The notes below the pieces were generated by a model, which made no database searches, was not told the origin of the DNA, and saw only the letters and a list, made by a program, of their open reading frames with translations. A DNA stretch of 64,000 bases from Sphingopyxis italica (GTDB lineage Bacteria > Pseudomonadota > Alphaproteobacteria > Sphingomonadales > Sphingomonadaceae), in contig NZ_JAATIT010000001.1 of assembly GCF_011926545.1 (NCBI RefSeq), positions 1,134,469 to 1,198,468 of the forward strand. The letters run 5' to 3'. This document shows positions 34,035 to 42,609 of this stretch, piece by piece. The translations under genes and the position numbers were made by a program. How positions within the stretch are numbered: position 1 is the first letter of the stretch; each line of letters begins with the position of its first letter.

Positions 34035-34760
34035 ATGAGCATGAGCGAAGTCGACAAGATCCGGATTACGGCAGCCTCAGCAATCGAACGGTCGCGCGAG
34101 CGCCGGCGCCCGATCGGGACGAAGAGCGTAGCGCTGCGCCGCCAGCATCTGTTCAAAAAGATCGGCCGCATGTTCATCGCAGGCGGAGTGGTGCTCCTCG
34201 CGGCAGCTTTATTCGGCCTTATCATCCAACCGCTCGGCGGCGTTGGCGTGATGGCGGTGACCGCCTTGCTGATCGGCGTCGCGGTGCTGTTCGGCCGGTC
34301 GCCTTTCCCCGAACCGCGCCAGGCCGATCTGCCCAAGGCCGACCTCAAGCAGCTCGCGGGCCGCACCGAAATCTGGCTCGAGGCGCAGCGCCCGGCGCTT
34401 CCTGCTCCCGCACGCCAGCTCGTCGACGGCATCGGCGTCCAGCTCGACCTGCTCGCGCCGCAACTCCAGACGCTCGACGCATCGAGCCCCGCGGCGGCCA
34501 ATATCCGCAAGCTCGTCGGCGAGGATCTGCCCGAGCTCGTCGCGGGCTACCAGCGCATTCCCGCGGGCCTCCGCACCGAAGCACACGCCGGCCGCACCCC
34601 CGACGAGACGCTCGTCGGCGGATTGAAGATGCTCGAGGGCGAGATCGGCAATGCGGCGCGCAACCTCGCGGCGGGCGAACTCGACAAGCTCGCGACGCGC
34701 GAACGCTATCTCCAGCTCAAATATCAGGGCATCGACGGCGAGGACGTGCCCACCAGCTAG
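34035..34760 (+). CDS. XpaC-like membrane protein (TelA partner)
   Basis: A 241-residue protein with a basic N-terminus, two adjacent hydrophobic segments (about residues 45-87) and a helical cytoplasmic C-terminal half ending RYLQLKYQGIDGED. The layout and the location right after telA fit the 5-bromo-4-chloroindolyl phosphate hydrolysis/XpaC group (PF10112). Function is unknown beyond the recurrent link with TelA. The start may be Met 34035 or Met 34041. Confidence 0.72.
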   Translation: MSMSEVDKIRITAASAIERSRERRRPIGTKSVALRRQHLFKKIGRMFIAGGVVLLAAALFGLIIQPLGGVGVMAVTALLIGVAVLFGRSPFPEPRQADLPKADLKQLAGRTEIWLEAQRPALPAPARQLVDGIGVQLDLLAPQLQTLDASSPAAANIRKLVGEDLPELVAGYQRIPAGLRTEAHAGRTPDETLVGGLKMLEGEIGNAARNLAAGELDKLATRERYLQLKYQGIDGEDVPTS

Positions 34761-34854
34761 GCGTTCGGTGCCCTAAGCCTGCCGCCAGCGCTGCGTGCCG
34801 AACCAGAGCAGCAGCCCCCCCCCGAAACCGGCGGAAATTACCGTCGATCGACGG

Positions 34855-35649
34855 TCAGCCGACCGCCGGGAGCGAACGGAGCAATTTTTTGGCGTAGACC
34901 CGCCCCGCGCCGACGTCGGTGCCGTTGCGCAGGATCACGCGCACGCCTTTCCCGGCCGACCGCCGGACGCTCGCGATCGCGCTTCGCCGCAGCAGCGCGC
35001 GGCGATGCACGCGGACGAACTCCTCTTCGGGAAGGTCGAGATCGGCCTGCGCCGCCCTGATCGACCCGCGCAGCAGATAGGATGCGGAGGCGGTGTGCAG
35101 CCGGACATAATCATCCTCGGCGGTGATCATGTCGATGTCGGCACGCTGGATACAGGTCAGCGCGCCCGCGGTGCCGCGCAGCCACAGTTCGTCGTTGCGT
35201 GGCTGCACTCCCTGCTCGTGATAGCCCGCGCGCAGGTCGTCGATCACGGCGCGCATCTGGGCAATCTGTTCGCGCGCATCGACCGCGGCGAGCCGGTCGC
35301 GCGACCGGTCGATCGCCGCGCGCAACCGCGAAATTTCGATCGGCTTGAGGATATAATCGATCGCATGCGCCTCGAAGGCGCGAACGGCGAAATGATCGAA
35401 CGCCGTCGTGAAAATGACCCCGGGGACCCCATCCTCGGGGAGCCGGCTGAGGACGTCGAAACCCGTTCCGTCGCGCATCTTGATGTCGAGCAGCACGATG
35501 TCGGGTTGCAACTCGGCGATCTTCGCGACGGCCTCCCGGCAACCGCTCGCCGACCCGACATGTTCAACCTCGGGAAGCTTCGCGAGGATCAGCTCGAGCC
35601 GCCGCAGCGCGAGCGGCTCATCGTCCACGGTCAGGACCCTTATCGTCAC
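34855..35649 (-). CDS. LytTR-type response regulator
   Basis: A 264-residue regulator. The N-terminal receiver has the acid pair in VLTVDDEP, the phosphoacceptor Asp in PDIVLLDIKM and the Lys in YILKPI; the C-terminal LytTR DNA-binding domain covers about residues 155-260 (IDMITAEDDYVRLHT, EEFVRVHRRALL). The GTG start overlaps the stop of the kinase gene (GTGA), so both are translated together. It probably regulates nearby promoters; the next gene on the same strand upstream is a large TonB receptor, which is a candidate target. Confidence 0.92.
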   Translation of the reverse strand: MTIRVLTVDDEPLALRRLELILAKLPEVEHVGSASGCREAVAKIAELQPDIVLLDIKMRDGTGFDVLSRLPEDGVPGVIFTTAFDHFAVRAFEAHAIDYILKPIEISRLRAAIDRSRDRLAAVDAREQIAQMRAVIDDLRAGYHEQGVQPRNDELWLRGTAGALTCIQRADIDMITAEDDYVRLHTASASYLLRGSIRAAQADLDLPEEEFVRVHRRALLRRSAIASVRRSAGKGVRVILRNGTDVGAGRVYAKKLLRSLPAVG

Positions 35650-36770
35650 CCGGCATATCCCAGCGGCAATTCGAGCGTCGCGCGAAAGCGCGACGCGGGT
35701 AACCGCTCGGTCGACAGTTTCGCGTCCGCGCCAAAGCGATTGGACAGCCGGTCGCGGACGTTGCGGAGGCCGGTCTGCGTGCCGCAAACGCCCGTATGAA
35801 GCGCCGACGGCGAACAGCTGTTTTCGACCACGATCTTCAGCTGGCCCTGGTCCTCTCGCGCCGTGATCGCGATCCACGCGTCCCCGGCGCCGACCGTTCC
35901 GGCGCCGTGTTTGACGGCATTTTCGACCAGCGGTTGCAAGAGAAAGGCCGGCACCGCCGTGCGGCCGAGCGCCCGAGGCAGGTCGATCCGGATGTCGAGG
36001 TCGGGATAGCGCGTCCGCTCGATTTCGAGATAGGTCGCCTGCAACGCGACCTCCTCCGCCAGCGAAATGTCGACGTCGGGATTGGTGGCGAGGTTGACTC
36101 GGAAAAAACTCGCCAGCCGTTCGACCATCGCATTGGCGTCCTCGGCGCGGCCATCGAGGATCAGCGCCGATACCGCGTTGAAGCTGTTGAACAGGAAATG
36201 CGGATTGATCTGGTAATGGAGCGCTTGAAGCTTGGCCGACTGCGCCATCGTGCGAAGCTGCGCCGATCGCCGCTCCTCCGCGCGCGCCTCGAAACCATAT
36301 TGAACGGCGAGATAGAGGCCGACCCACGCCAGAAAGAACCAGGTCCAGGGCACGAGGGTGCGGATCACCGCGCTGCCGTCGATCGCAAGCTGGACCGGTT
36401 CGCCTCTCGCATAAACCAGCGCGAAATAGGTGCACCAGGCGAAGAGTTCGGCCGCGATGAGCGAGGCGAAGAAGACGATCGGCGCCTTTTGGCGCCAGCC
36501 CCGCCGGCTCAGCTTCTGCAATATCATGTGAATGGCGAAGCAAAGCGCGAGGCCGATCGCCATGAGCATCAGCCGCACCGCGGTCGCCCGCAGCAGATGC
36601 GGATGATGATCGAGCACATCGGCGGTCCACAGCGCCAGCGTGTGCAGGCCCCAGAAGGCGCCCGTAAGCCAGAGGATCACCTGCCGCCGCTGCCGTTCGA
36701 GGCTGGCCGGCCGGCCGGTCGTGGCCAGTTCGTAGACGGTGGTGGGGGGAAAGGCCGCGACCTGGTTCAT
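35646..36770 (-). CDS. LytS-type membrane sensor histidine kinase
   Basis: A 374-residue kinase with four to five membrane segments in residues 30-165 and then the His_kinase domain: phospho-accepting His in LHYQINPHFLFNSFNAVSAL and the ATP-binding part PLVENAVKHGAGTVG, with a late G-box GLRNVRDRLSNRFG. No extracytoplasmic sensing domain is present, so the signal is probably sensed at the membrane. Paired with the LytTR regulator by a four-base overlap. Confidence 0.92.
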   Translation of the reverse strand: MNQVAAFPPTTVYELATTGRPASLERQRRQVILWLTGAFWGLHTLALWTADVLDHHPHLLRATAVRLMLMAIGLALCFAIHMILQKLSRRGWRQKAPIVFFASLIAAELFAWCTYFALVYARGEPVQLAIDGSAVIRTLVPWTWFFLAWVGLYLAVQYGFEARAEERRSAQLRTMAQSAKLQALHYQINPHFLFNSFNAVSALILDGRAEDANAMVERLASFFRVNLATNPDVDISLAEEVALQATYLEIERTRYPDLDIRIDLPRALGRTAVPAFLLQPLVENAVKHGAGTVGAGDAWIAITAREDQGQLKIVVENSCSPSALHTGVCGTQTGLRNVRDRLSNRFGADAKLSTERLPASRFRATLELPLGYAG

Positions 36771-36956
36771 CGCGCGATTATCGCAGGAAGGCGCATGGCT
36801 GTCGACCGACGTTCGGCCGCAGAAATCGCGCGTTCACCCTCCCCAAAGGAGGGGCGGAGGGGGTCGAATGTGATGCGCGGACGAAGGCACCACCCTTCGT
36901 CCGCACACCGGATCGGCGCCGAGGGGGACTGAGCCCCGGCGCCGGAAGCGTGACCC

Positions 36957-39818
36957 TTAAAAGCGCATGCTCGCGGTCAGGCTGTAACGGCGTCCGAGGA
37001 CGTCATAGGTGGTCGGATAGGTGTTCCCCGAATTGAGCGCCGTCGTCCCGACATAGTTGCTGACGAGCGGCGGATTCTTGTCGAGCAGGTTCTGGACCGA
37101 CAGCGTGAGCGTGAAGATGTCGGCGACCTTGGCCCGGTACGTCAGGTCAAAATAGCTGTAGCTCGGGATGTGCAGATAGTCGGGTTCGATCCCTTCGGCA
37201 TCCAATATGCGCTCATAATCGGCGCCATCGAGCCAGCGCCACAGCAGCGAAATGTCGCCAAAATCGTCTATCTGCGCCGTCGCGCGCACGTTGAAGCTGT
37301 ATTTGGGGGTGATTTCGCCGGCGAAGAAGCCGCAGTTCGTGCTGTACTGGCCGACGCATTCCCGGTTTATGCTCGTTGGCGACGCCTTGAATTTCGACTG
37401 CTCGGTCCAATTGCCCGACAGGTCGAAGTTGAGCCGCCCGAAGCCGGTGGGCAAGCCGTAGTTGATGCGCAGATCGACGCCCGAGGTGGTGATCGTCCCC
37501 TGATTGGTGAGCAGCGCGATCTGGCCCGGCGTATCGCCCCCGCCATTCAGCGAGCCGTTGAGCGGATTGCGGCGGATGAGCGCGCACGCCGCCGCGTCGC
37601 CCTCTTCGAAACAGGGGCCGAAGACGTCGTTCGGCGTCGGCAGCGTGATCGCGTCGGTGATCTTGATATGATAATAGTCGGCCGTAATCGCGAGCCCTGG
37701 CACCTGCGGCGGCGTCACGACCAGCCCCAGCGTATAGGAATCGGCGATTTCGACATCGAGGTTCGGGTTGCCGCCCGCCGTCTGGTTGATCTGGCCCGAC
37801 GAAGGCGACGGAATATTCCCGATCGTGCCGGGAGGGGCGCCCTGCGCGATACAGATCGCGGTGAGCGCGGCGTTGCCGACGGGGCTCGAACCCTGGCACG
37901 GATCTTCGGCGAGGTTCGCAAGGCCCGTGGTGATCGGCGTGAAGAGCTCCGAAATATTCGGCGACCGCACCGAGTGCTGGTAGATACCGCGCAGCTTGTA
38001 GCCGCGGAACGGCTCCCACGTGCCGCCCGCCTTCCACGTCGTGCTGGTGCCCGTGTTCGAATAGTCCGACAGGCGGATGCCCGCTTCGGCGGTCAGGCTA
38101 TAGATGCCGGGCACATCCTCGACGATCGGCACGATCAGTTCGCCGAAGATTTCCTTCACATCATAGGTGCCCGAAAAAGAGGGCGACGGCGCGCCCGTGC
38201 CGAGCACTTCGTCCTGCGTTCCAAAGGCGACGTCGGACACCTGCGACGCGCCATATTTGCGATATTCGGCGCCCAGCGCGAATCCGATCGGCGTTTCCCC
38301 GGCAAGGAAATTGCCCAGCTCGCCCGAGATGCTGCCGCTGACGACCGAAAGGCGCGTGCTCACCGTCGATCCCGCCGGCTGGTTGAAGAAGGCGATCGCC
38401 TCTTGCGAAATATCGGTGCCGTCGCCGAAGAGGTTGATCGGCACGCACCCGTTCGCCGGATCGGCGCATTCGGTCGTGCTGTTCGCGCGCAGCGCCTGCT
38501 GCACGCGCGATTTCAGGCCCCAGTTGATATTGCTGTTCTTGCGGTCCGATTCGCCATGAAGACCATAAACGTCGAAATCGATCGCATCGGTGATCGACCC
38601 GCGAACGCCGGCCCAGACCTGGAACTGATTGGTCGTCAGGTTGCGGATGCGCGGCCCGGCCTCGATGAAGCGGCGGTTGATCACCGCCGCGACCTCGCGG
38701 TACGCGGGATCGTTCGGACTGGTCGCAGCGCCCGCCGCGGCGCAGTCGGCGGCCGAGATCGCGTTCGACGCGCAAACCTCCGACCGCACCGCATCGGGCA
38801 GGAACGGGTTGTTCAGCGGCAATTGCCATGTGTCGCCGAACATTCCCGACGACGCGAGGCTCAGTTGCACCTTCGACCGGGTGAACATGCCCTTCGCATA
38901 GATTTCGATGCCGTCGGCGACCTCGTATTGCGCCGCGCCGAACATGTTGTAGCGTTCGAGCGGGGTCTGAAAATAATTGGCGGGCGCGAAATTATACGCG
39001 TCGCGCGACCCCACATAGTCGCGCAGCGCGCCGTCGGCGGGATTGTAGATGCGATTGTTGATGCGCGTCGGGGTCGTCGTCCCCGAACCCACCAGGCTGC
39101 CGTCGAGGAAATAGGTGTCGCGCGAAACCGCGCGTCCCCCTTGGAACACCGGCTCGACCTTCTGATAGCCGATGTTCAGCACCGCATTGCCGCGACCGTC
39201 GTCGAAATTGGCGCCGACCGTCACGTCGAAGCGATAGCGCGCGCCGTCGCCGCGCTCGGTGATGCCGACCGTACTGGCCAGCTCGACCCCCGCAAAGTCG
39301 CGCTTGGTGATGAAATTCGCGACGCCGGCGATCGCGTCGGCGCCATAGACCGACGAGGCGCCGCCGGTCACGATCTCGGCGCGCTCGATCAGCGCGACGG
39401 GAATGATATTGAGGTCGGTCTCGCTGAGCAGCGACGAGGGCACGAGCCGCGTTCCGTCGAGCAGCACGAGGTTGCGGTTGGTGCCGACGCCGCGCAGGTT
39501 GAGCGACGCGAAGCCCGCGCCGCCGTTGTTGACCGCGCTGTTGGCGCCGGGCGACACGCCGGGCAGATCGCCGATCAGCTCCTCGGCATTGGTCGCCTGA
39601 CGCAGCCCGATTTCACTCTCGCCCACGACCTGGACGGGACTCGACTGTTCGAGATTGGGGTTCTGGATGCGCGATCCGGTGACGACGATCGGCGACGCAT
39701 CCTCGATCACCGTCTCGCCGCCCGGCACGTCCTGCGCATAGGCCGGCGATATACAGACGGCGCTTCCAAGCAATGTCGTCGAAAGCAGATAGTGACGCGG
39801 TCGAAATTTGCCCAACAT
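36957..39818 (-). CDS. TonB-dependent receptor, large
   Basis: A 953-residue outer-membrane receptor. The start MLGKFRPRHYLL has AGGGAGA just before it and a signal peptide ending SPAYAQ. The plug contains PIVVTGSRIQNPN, NLRGVGTNRNLVLLDG and EIVTGGASSVYGADAIAGVA, typical of the sphingomonad receptors that lack siderophore-type plug features. The barrel ends SLTASMRF. Its ligand is unknown; a role in peptide, sugar or aromatic uptake is possible. The LytS/LytTR genes lie just downstream on the same strand. Confidence 0.93.
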   Translation of the reverse strand: MLGKFRPRHYLLSTTLLGSAVCISPAYAQDVPGGETVIEDASPIVVTGSRIQNPNLEQSSPVQVVGESEIGLRQATNAEELIGDLPGVSPGANSAVNNGGAGFASLNLRGVGTNRNLVLLDGTRLVPSSLLSETDLNIIPVALIERAEIVTGGASSVYGADAIAGVANFITKRDFAGVELASTVGITERGDGARYRFDVTVGANFDDGRGNAVLNIGYQKVEPVFQGGRAVSRDTYFLDGSLVGSGTTTPTRINNRIYNPADGALRDYVGSRDAYNFAPANYFQTPLERYNMFGAAQYEVADGIEIYAKGMFTRSKVQLSLASSGMFGDTWQLPLNNPFLPDAVRSEVCASNAISAADCAAAGAATSPNDPAYREVAAVINRRFIEAGPRIRNLTTNQFQVWAGVRGSITDAIDFDVYGLHGESDRKNSNINWGLKSRVQQALRANSTTECADPANGCVPINLFGDGTDISQEAIAFFNQPAGSTVSTRLSVVSGSISGELGNFLAGETPIGFALGAEYRKYGASQVSDVAFGTQDEVLGTGAPSPSFSGTYDVKEIFGELIVPIVEDVPGIYSLTAEAGIRLSDYSNTGTSTTWKAGGTWEPFRGYKLRGIYQHSVRSPNISELFTPITTGLANLAEDPCQGSSPVGNAALTAICIAQGAPPGTIGNIPSPSSGQINQTAGGNPNLDVEIADSYTLGLVVTPPQVPGLAITADYYHIKITDAITLPTPNDVFGPCFEEGDAAACALIRRNPLNGSLNGGGDTPGQIALLTNQGTITTSGVDLRINYGLPTGFGRLNFDLSGNWTEQSKFKASPTSINRECVGQYSTNCGFFAGEITPKYSFNVRATAQIDDFGDISLLWRWLDGADYERILDAEGIEPDYLHIPSYSYFDLTYRAKVADIFTLTLSVQNLLDKNPPLVSNYVGTTALNSGNTYPTTYDVLGRRYSLTASMRF

Positions 39819-39846
39819 GTCGATTCTCCCTGTTATTGTCCGTTTT

Positions 39847-40341
39847 TTATGAAGCGAGCCGGGCCCAGCGATGCGCCGCGAGCGCGATCGGCAGGCCGAA
39901 GAGGAACATGTGCGATGCAAGGTCCGCGAAGCTGAGCGACATGCCGCCGGGCGGCACCGCGAAGTTCGAGAGCGGCAGCACCGCGCGGTTCATCACGAAA
40001 TAGACGGCGACGCCGTAGAGCGGCCCGGTAAGCCAGGGCGATTGCCGCGCCACCGGCGCGACTCGCGCGGCGATGAGCACGAAGGCCGCCGCGAACAGGA
40101 ACGAGAGCAGGAAATGGCTCACCAGTCCCAAAGGCACCGGAGCGAAGCCCGTCCGCGCCGCGGGGCCCAGCAGCCCCGACGCGATGCTCCGCAATATGTC
40201 GGCCGGGCCGACGCCTTTCAGCGCCCATGCCGTAAAGGCGAAACCCAGATCGAGAACGCCGCCCGCCAGCCCGCCGATCAGGATCGCCTTGGCAGGCGCC
40301 TCCTGGCCTCCCGCCATTATGACATGGGTAGCCTCGATCAT
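39847..40341 (-). CDS. Small multi-pass membrane protein, unknown
   Basis: A 164-residue protein with four to five hydrophobic segments (ILIGGLAGGVLDLGFAFTAW, FLLSFLFAAAFVLIA, LYGVAVYFVMN, MFLFGLPIALAAHRW). A good ribosome-binding sequence (AAGGGGA) precedes the ATG at 40341. No family is recognised with confidence. It is 28 bp before the TonB receptor gene on the same strand and could be co-transcribed with it, but the two need not be functionally linked. Confidence 0.7.
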   Translation of the reverse strand: MIEATHVIMAGGQEAPAKAILIGGLAGGVLDLGFAFTAWALKGVGPADILRSIASGLLGPAARTGFAPVPLGLVSHFLLSFLFAAAFVLIAARVAPVARQSPWLTGPLYGVAVYFVMNRAVLPLSNFAVPPGGMSLSFADLASHMFLFGLPIALAAHRWARLAS

Positions 40342-40578
40342 CTTCGTCCCCTTTTCTTCTCGAAAGGGGCGCTAACGCGGGCGGGTCGTCACTTGGAGCG
40401 TATCGCCGCCGATCGTCGCGACGATGCGGCCCAACGCAGGCCGATCAGGCGAACGTCGCGTCCCGCGGGGTGAACGGCCGAGCACACGCACGCCAACGCG
40501 CCGCTTCGGCCGGGAACGGCCGCTCTGTCGGTGATGGGGAGTTTTCCCCGCGCCCATATGATCGCGGCGGCAGGATGC
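40342..40578. other. Gene-free stretch between membrane protein gene and tRNA
   Basis: About 240 bp with no recognisable coding or regulatory element on either strand. The minus-strand tRNA-Gln transcript must end here, but no T-tract hairpin is apparent. Confidence 0.5.
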
Positions 40579-40652
40579 TGGATGCCCCGCGAGGATTCGA
40601 ACCTCGATAGGCGGTATCAGAAACCGCAGTCTTACCATTAGACGACGGGGCA
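40579..40652 (-). tRNA. tRNA-Gln (anticodon CUG), CCA encoded
   Basis: Read on the minus strand the cloverleaf is complete: acceptor TGCCCCG/CGGGGCA, D-stem GTCT/AGAC, anticodon stem GCGGT/ACCGC with loop TTCTGAT giving CTG, and T-arm CGAGG TTCGAAT CCTCG. The next bases are T (discriminator) and CCA, so the 3' CCA is genomic. The first base U1 pairing with A72 is the usual tRNA-Gln identity feature; the discriminator is U where tRNA-Gln normally has G. No integrated element is seen next to it. Confidence 0.93.
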
Positions 40653-40806
40653 CCAGAGGCGGGCGCAATATGGCCCGGCGCCCGCGCTGTCAAGGCCGCT
40701 GGGGCGGCCCGTACAAGTCCGCTTGCCCTGCCGCATTTCGCCGCTAGCATCACCCCATAACAAAAGGGGGCCGCGCGCAGGCGCGGATACCCGAAGGAGT
40801 GGGTTG

Positions 40807-42099
40807 ATGCGTCATGTCGCGATCGTCGGGTCGGGGCCCGCGGGCTATTACACCGCCGAAACATTGCAGAAAGCGGACGATATCGCGGTCGATGTCATCG
40901 ACCGCCTGCCGGTGCCCTATGGCCTGATCCGCACGGGCGTCGCCCCCGACCACCAGTCGATCAAGGCGGTGTCGCGCCGCTACGAAGGCACGGCGCTCAC
41001 CGACAATGTCCGCTTCGTCGGCCATGTCTCGGTCGGCAGCGACGTGACGATCGACGAGCTTGTCGGGCTTTATGACGCGGTCATCCTCGCGACCGGCGCA
41101 CCGAACGACCGCCCGCTCGACATCCCCGGCGCCGACTTGGGCGGCGTGATCGGCAGCGCCGCCTTCGTCGGCTGGTATAACGGCCATCCCGATTTCGCCG
41201 ATCTCGATCCCCCACTGGGAGCCCCCGGCGTCGCGGTGATCGGCAACGGCAATGTCGCATTGGACGTGGCGCGCATCCTCGCCAAGACGCCGCAAGAATT
41301 CGGGGGCAGCGACATCGTCGCGCACGCCCGCGATGCGCTGGCGGCGAGCGCGGTGCGGCATATCCAGATCCTCGGCCGCCGCGGCCCGCACCAGATCGCC
41401 ATGACGCCGAAGGAACTCGGCGAGCTTGGTCATCTCGAGCGCGCGAGCCCGCGCGTCGACCCCGCCGACCTGCCTCCCGAGGGCGACGACGCGATGCTCG
41501 AACCCGGGATGCGCAAGTCGGTGACGCACCTCCGCGGCTTCGCCGCCAACCCCGTCGCCAAGCCGGTGACGATCGATTTCGATTTTTTCGCGATGCCGGT
41601 CGCGATCGAAGGAGACGGCAAGGTCCAACGCGTCATCGTCGAACGCACCACGCTCGACGCCGACCTTCGCAGCCACGGCACCGGGGAGACCTATGCCGTC
41701 GACGCGGGGCTCGTGATCAGTTGCATCGGCTATCAGACCCCGCCGATCCCCGGCGTTCCCTACGAACATGGCCGCGGCCGCTTTGCGAGCGACGACGGGC
41801 GGATCCTGCCCGGACTTTACGCGGTCGGCTGGGCGCGGCGCGGGCCGTCGGGGACGATCGGCACGAACAAGCCCGACGGCGCGCGCATCGGCGAGATGGT
41901 GCTGGAGGATATCGGCCGCGGCGCGGGCAAGGCCGGACGTCCCGGGCTCGACGCGCTGCTCGCCAGCCGCGACGTCGTGCCCGTCACCTTTCGCGACTGG
42001 CGCCGGATCGAGGAGGCCGAGGTCGCGGCCGCGCTCGACGGCAATCCGCGCGAGAAATTCACCAGCATCGAGGCGATGCTCCAAGCCACGGGGCGGTGA
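40807..42099 (+). CDS. FAD-dependent ferredoxin/adrenodoxin--NADP reductase-type oxidoreductase
   Basis: A 430-residue flavoprotein. The FAD site is HVAIVGSGPAGYYTAETL at the N-terminus and DRLPVPYGLIRTGVAPDH after it; the NADP Rossmann motif is GVAVIGNGNVALDVARIL; ILGRRGPHQIAMTPKELGEL and GWARRGPSGTIGTNKPD are typical of the adrenodoxin-reductase group. It probably passes electrons from NADPH to a ferredoxin that feeds a P450 or similar enzyme. MRHVAIVG at 40807 is the natural start; the frame upstream (40723) is not family-like. The DoxX-like gene overlaps its stop. Confidence 0.92.
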   Translation: MRHVAIVGSGPAGYYTAETLQKADDIAVDVIDRLPVPYGLIRTGVAPDHQSIKAVSRRYEGTALTDNVRFVGHVSVGSDVTIDELVGLYDAVILATGAPNDRPLDIPGADLGGVIGSAAFVGWYNGHPDFADLDPPLGAPGVAVIGNGNVALDVARILAKTPQEFGGSDIVAHARDALAASAVRHIQILGRRGPHQIAMTPKELGELGHLERASPRVDPADLPPEGDDAMLEPGMRKSVTHLRGFAANPVAKPVTIDFDFFAMPVAIEGDGKVQRVIVERTTLDADLRSHGTGETYAVDAGLVISCIGYQTPPIPGVPYEHGRGRFASDDGRILPGLYAVGWARRGPSGTIGTNKPDGARIGEMVLEDIGRGAGKAGRPGLDALLASRDVVPVTFRDWRRIEEAEVAAALDGNPREKFTSIEAMLQATGR

Positions 42100-42521
42100 A
42101 GGAACCGGTCCGCACCGCGCTGCGCGCACTGCTCGCGCTCGCCTATGGCTATGCCGGCTGGCGCCATCTGGTCACGCCCGCGCCTTTCCTCGCGATCACC
42201 CCGCCGTGGGTTCCGCGGCCCGAACTGATCGTCGCCGCGACCGGCATCGCCGAGATCGCGGGCGCGGTCGGCCTGATGATCCCGGCGACGCGCAAGGCGG
42301 CCGGTTGGGGCCTCGCGCTCTATGCGCTGTGCGTCTGGCCCGCGAACTTCCACCATGCGCTCGCCCATATCGCCATCGGCGGCGAGACCTTAAGCTGGTG
42401 GTATCATGGCCCGCGCCTCGCCGCGCAGCCGCTGATCATCTGGTGGGCGCTGTGGGCCAGCGGGGCGGTCCACTGGCCGTTCGGGAAGTCCGTGGGCAAT
42501 CCTGAAATCCGTTTACCCTGA
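42096..42521 (+). CDS. DoxX-like membrane protein
   Basis: A 141-residue inner-membrane protein with four hydrophobic segments (ALLALAYGYAGWRHL, ELIVAATGIAEIAGAVGLM, GWGLALYALCVWPANFHHAL, QPLIIWWALWASGAVHW), the DoxX/MauE-like four-helix layout. It starts with GTG overlapping the stop of the flavoprotein gene (GTGA), indicating translational coupling, and it may be its redox or quinone-linked partner. Function is unproved. Confidence 0.75.
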   Translation: MKEPVRTALRALLALAYGYAGWRHLVTPAPFLAITPPWVPRPELIVAATGIAEIAGAVGLMIPATRKAAGWGLALYALCVWPANFHHALAHIAIGGETLSWWYHGPRLAAQPLIIWWALWASGAVHWPFGKSVGNPEIRLP

Positions 42522-42588
42522 GCTTGTCGAAGGGCCGTTCTTCTTTTCGGCGTCGCAGATGGAAGAACGGTGCTTCGACAAGCTCAGC
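42519..42588. repeat. REP-like palindrome, second family
   Basis: Arms 42519-42544 and 42563-42588 pair in 24 of 26 positions around an 18-bp loop. The core CTGAGCTTGTCGAAG is a sequence I recall as common in sphingomonad genomes. It lies between two convergent genes and overlaps the last codons of the DoxX-like gene. Confidence 0.8.
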
Positions 42589-42609
42589 ACGAGCGGAGAA
42601 TCGAGAAGC

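Noticed and set aside
40579..40652. tRNA-Gln as integration site
   Set aside because: No direct repeat of the tRNA 3' end and no foreign DNA are found on either side.
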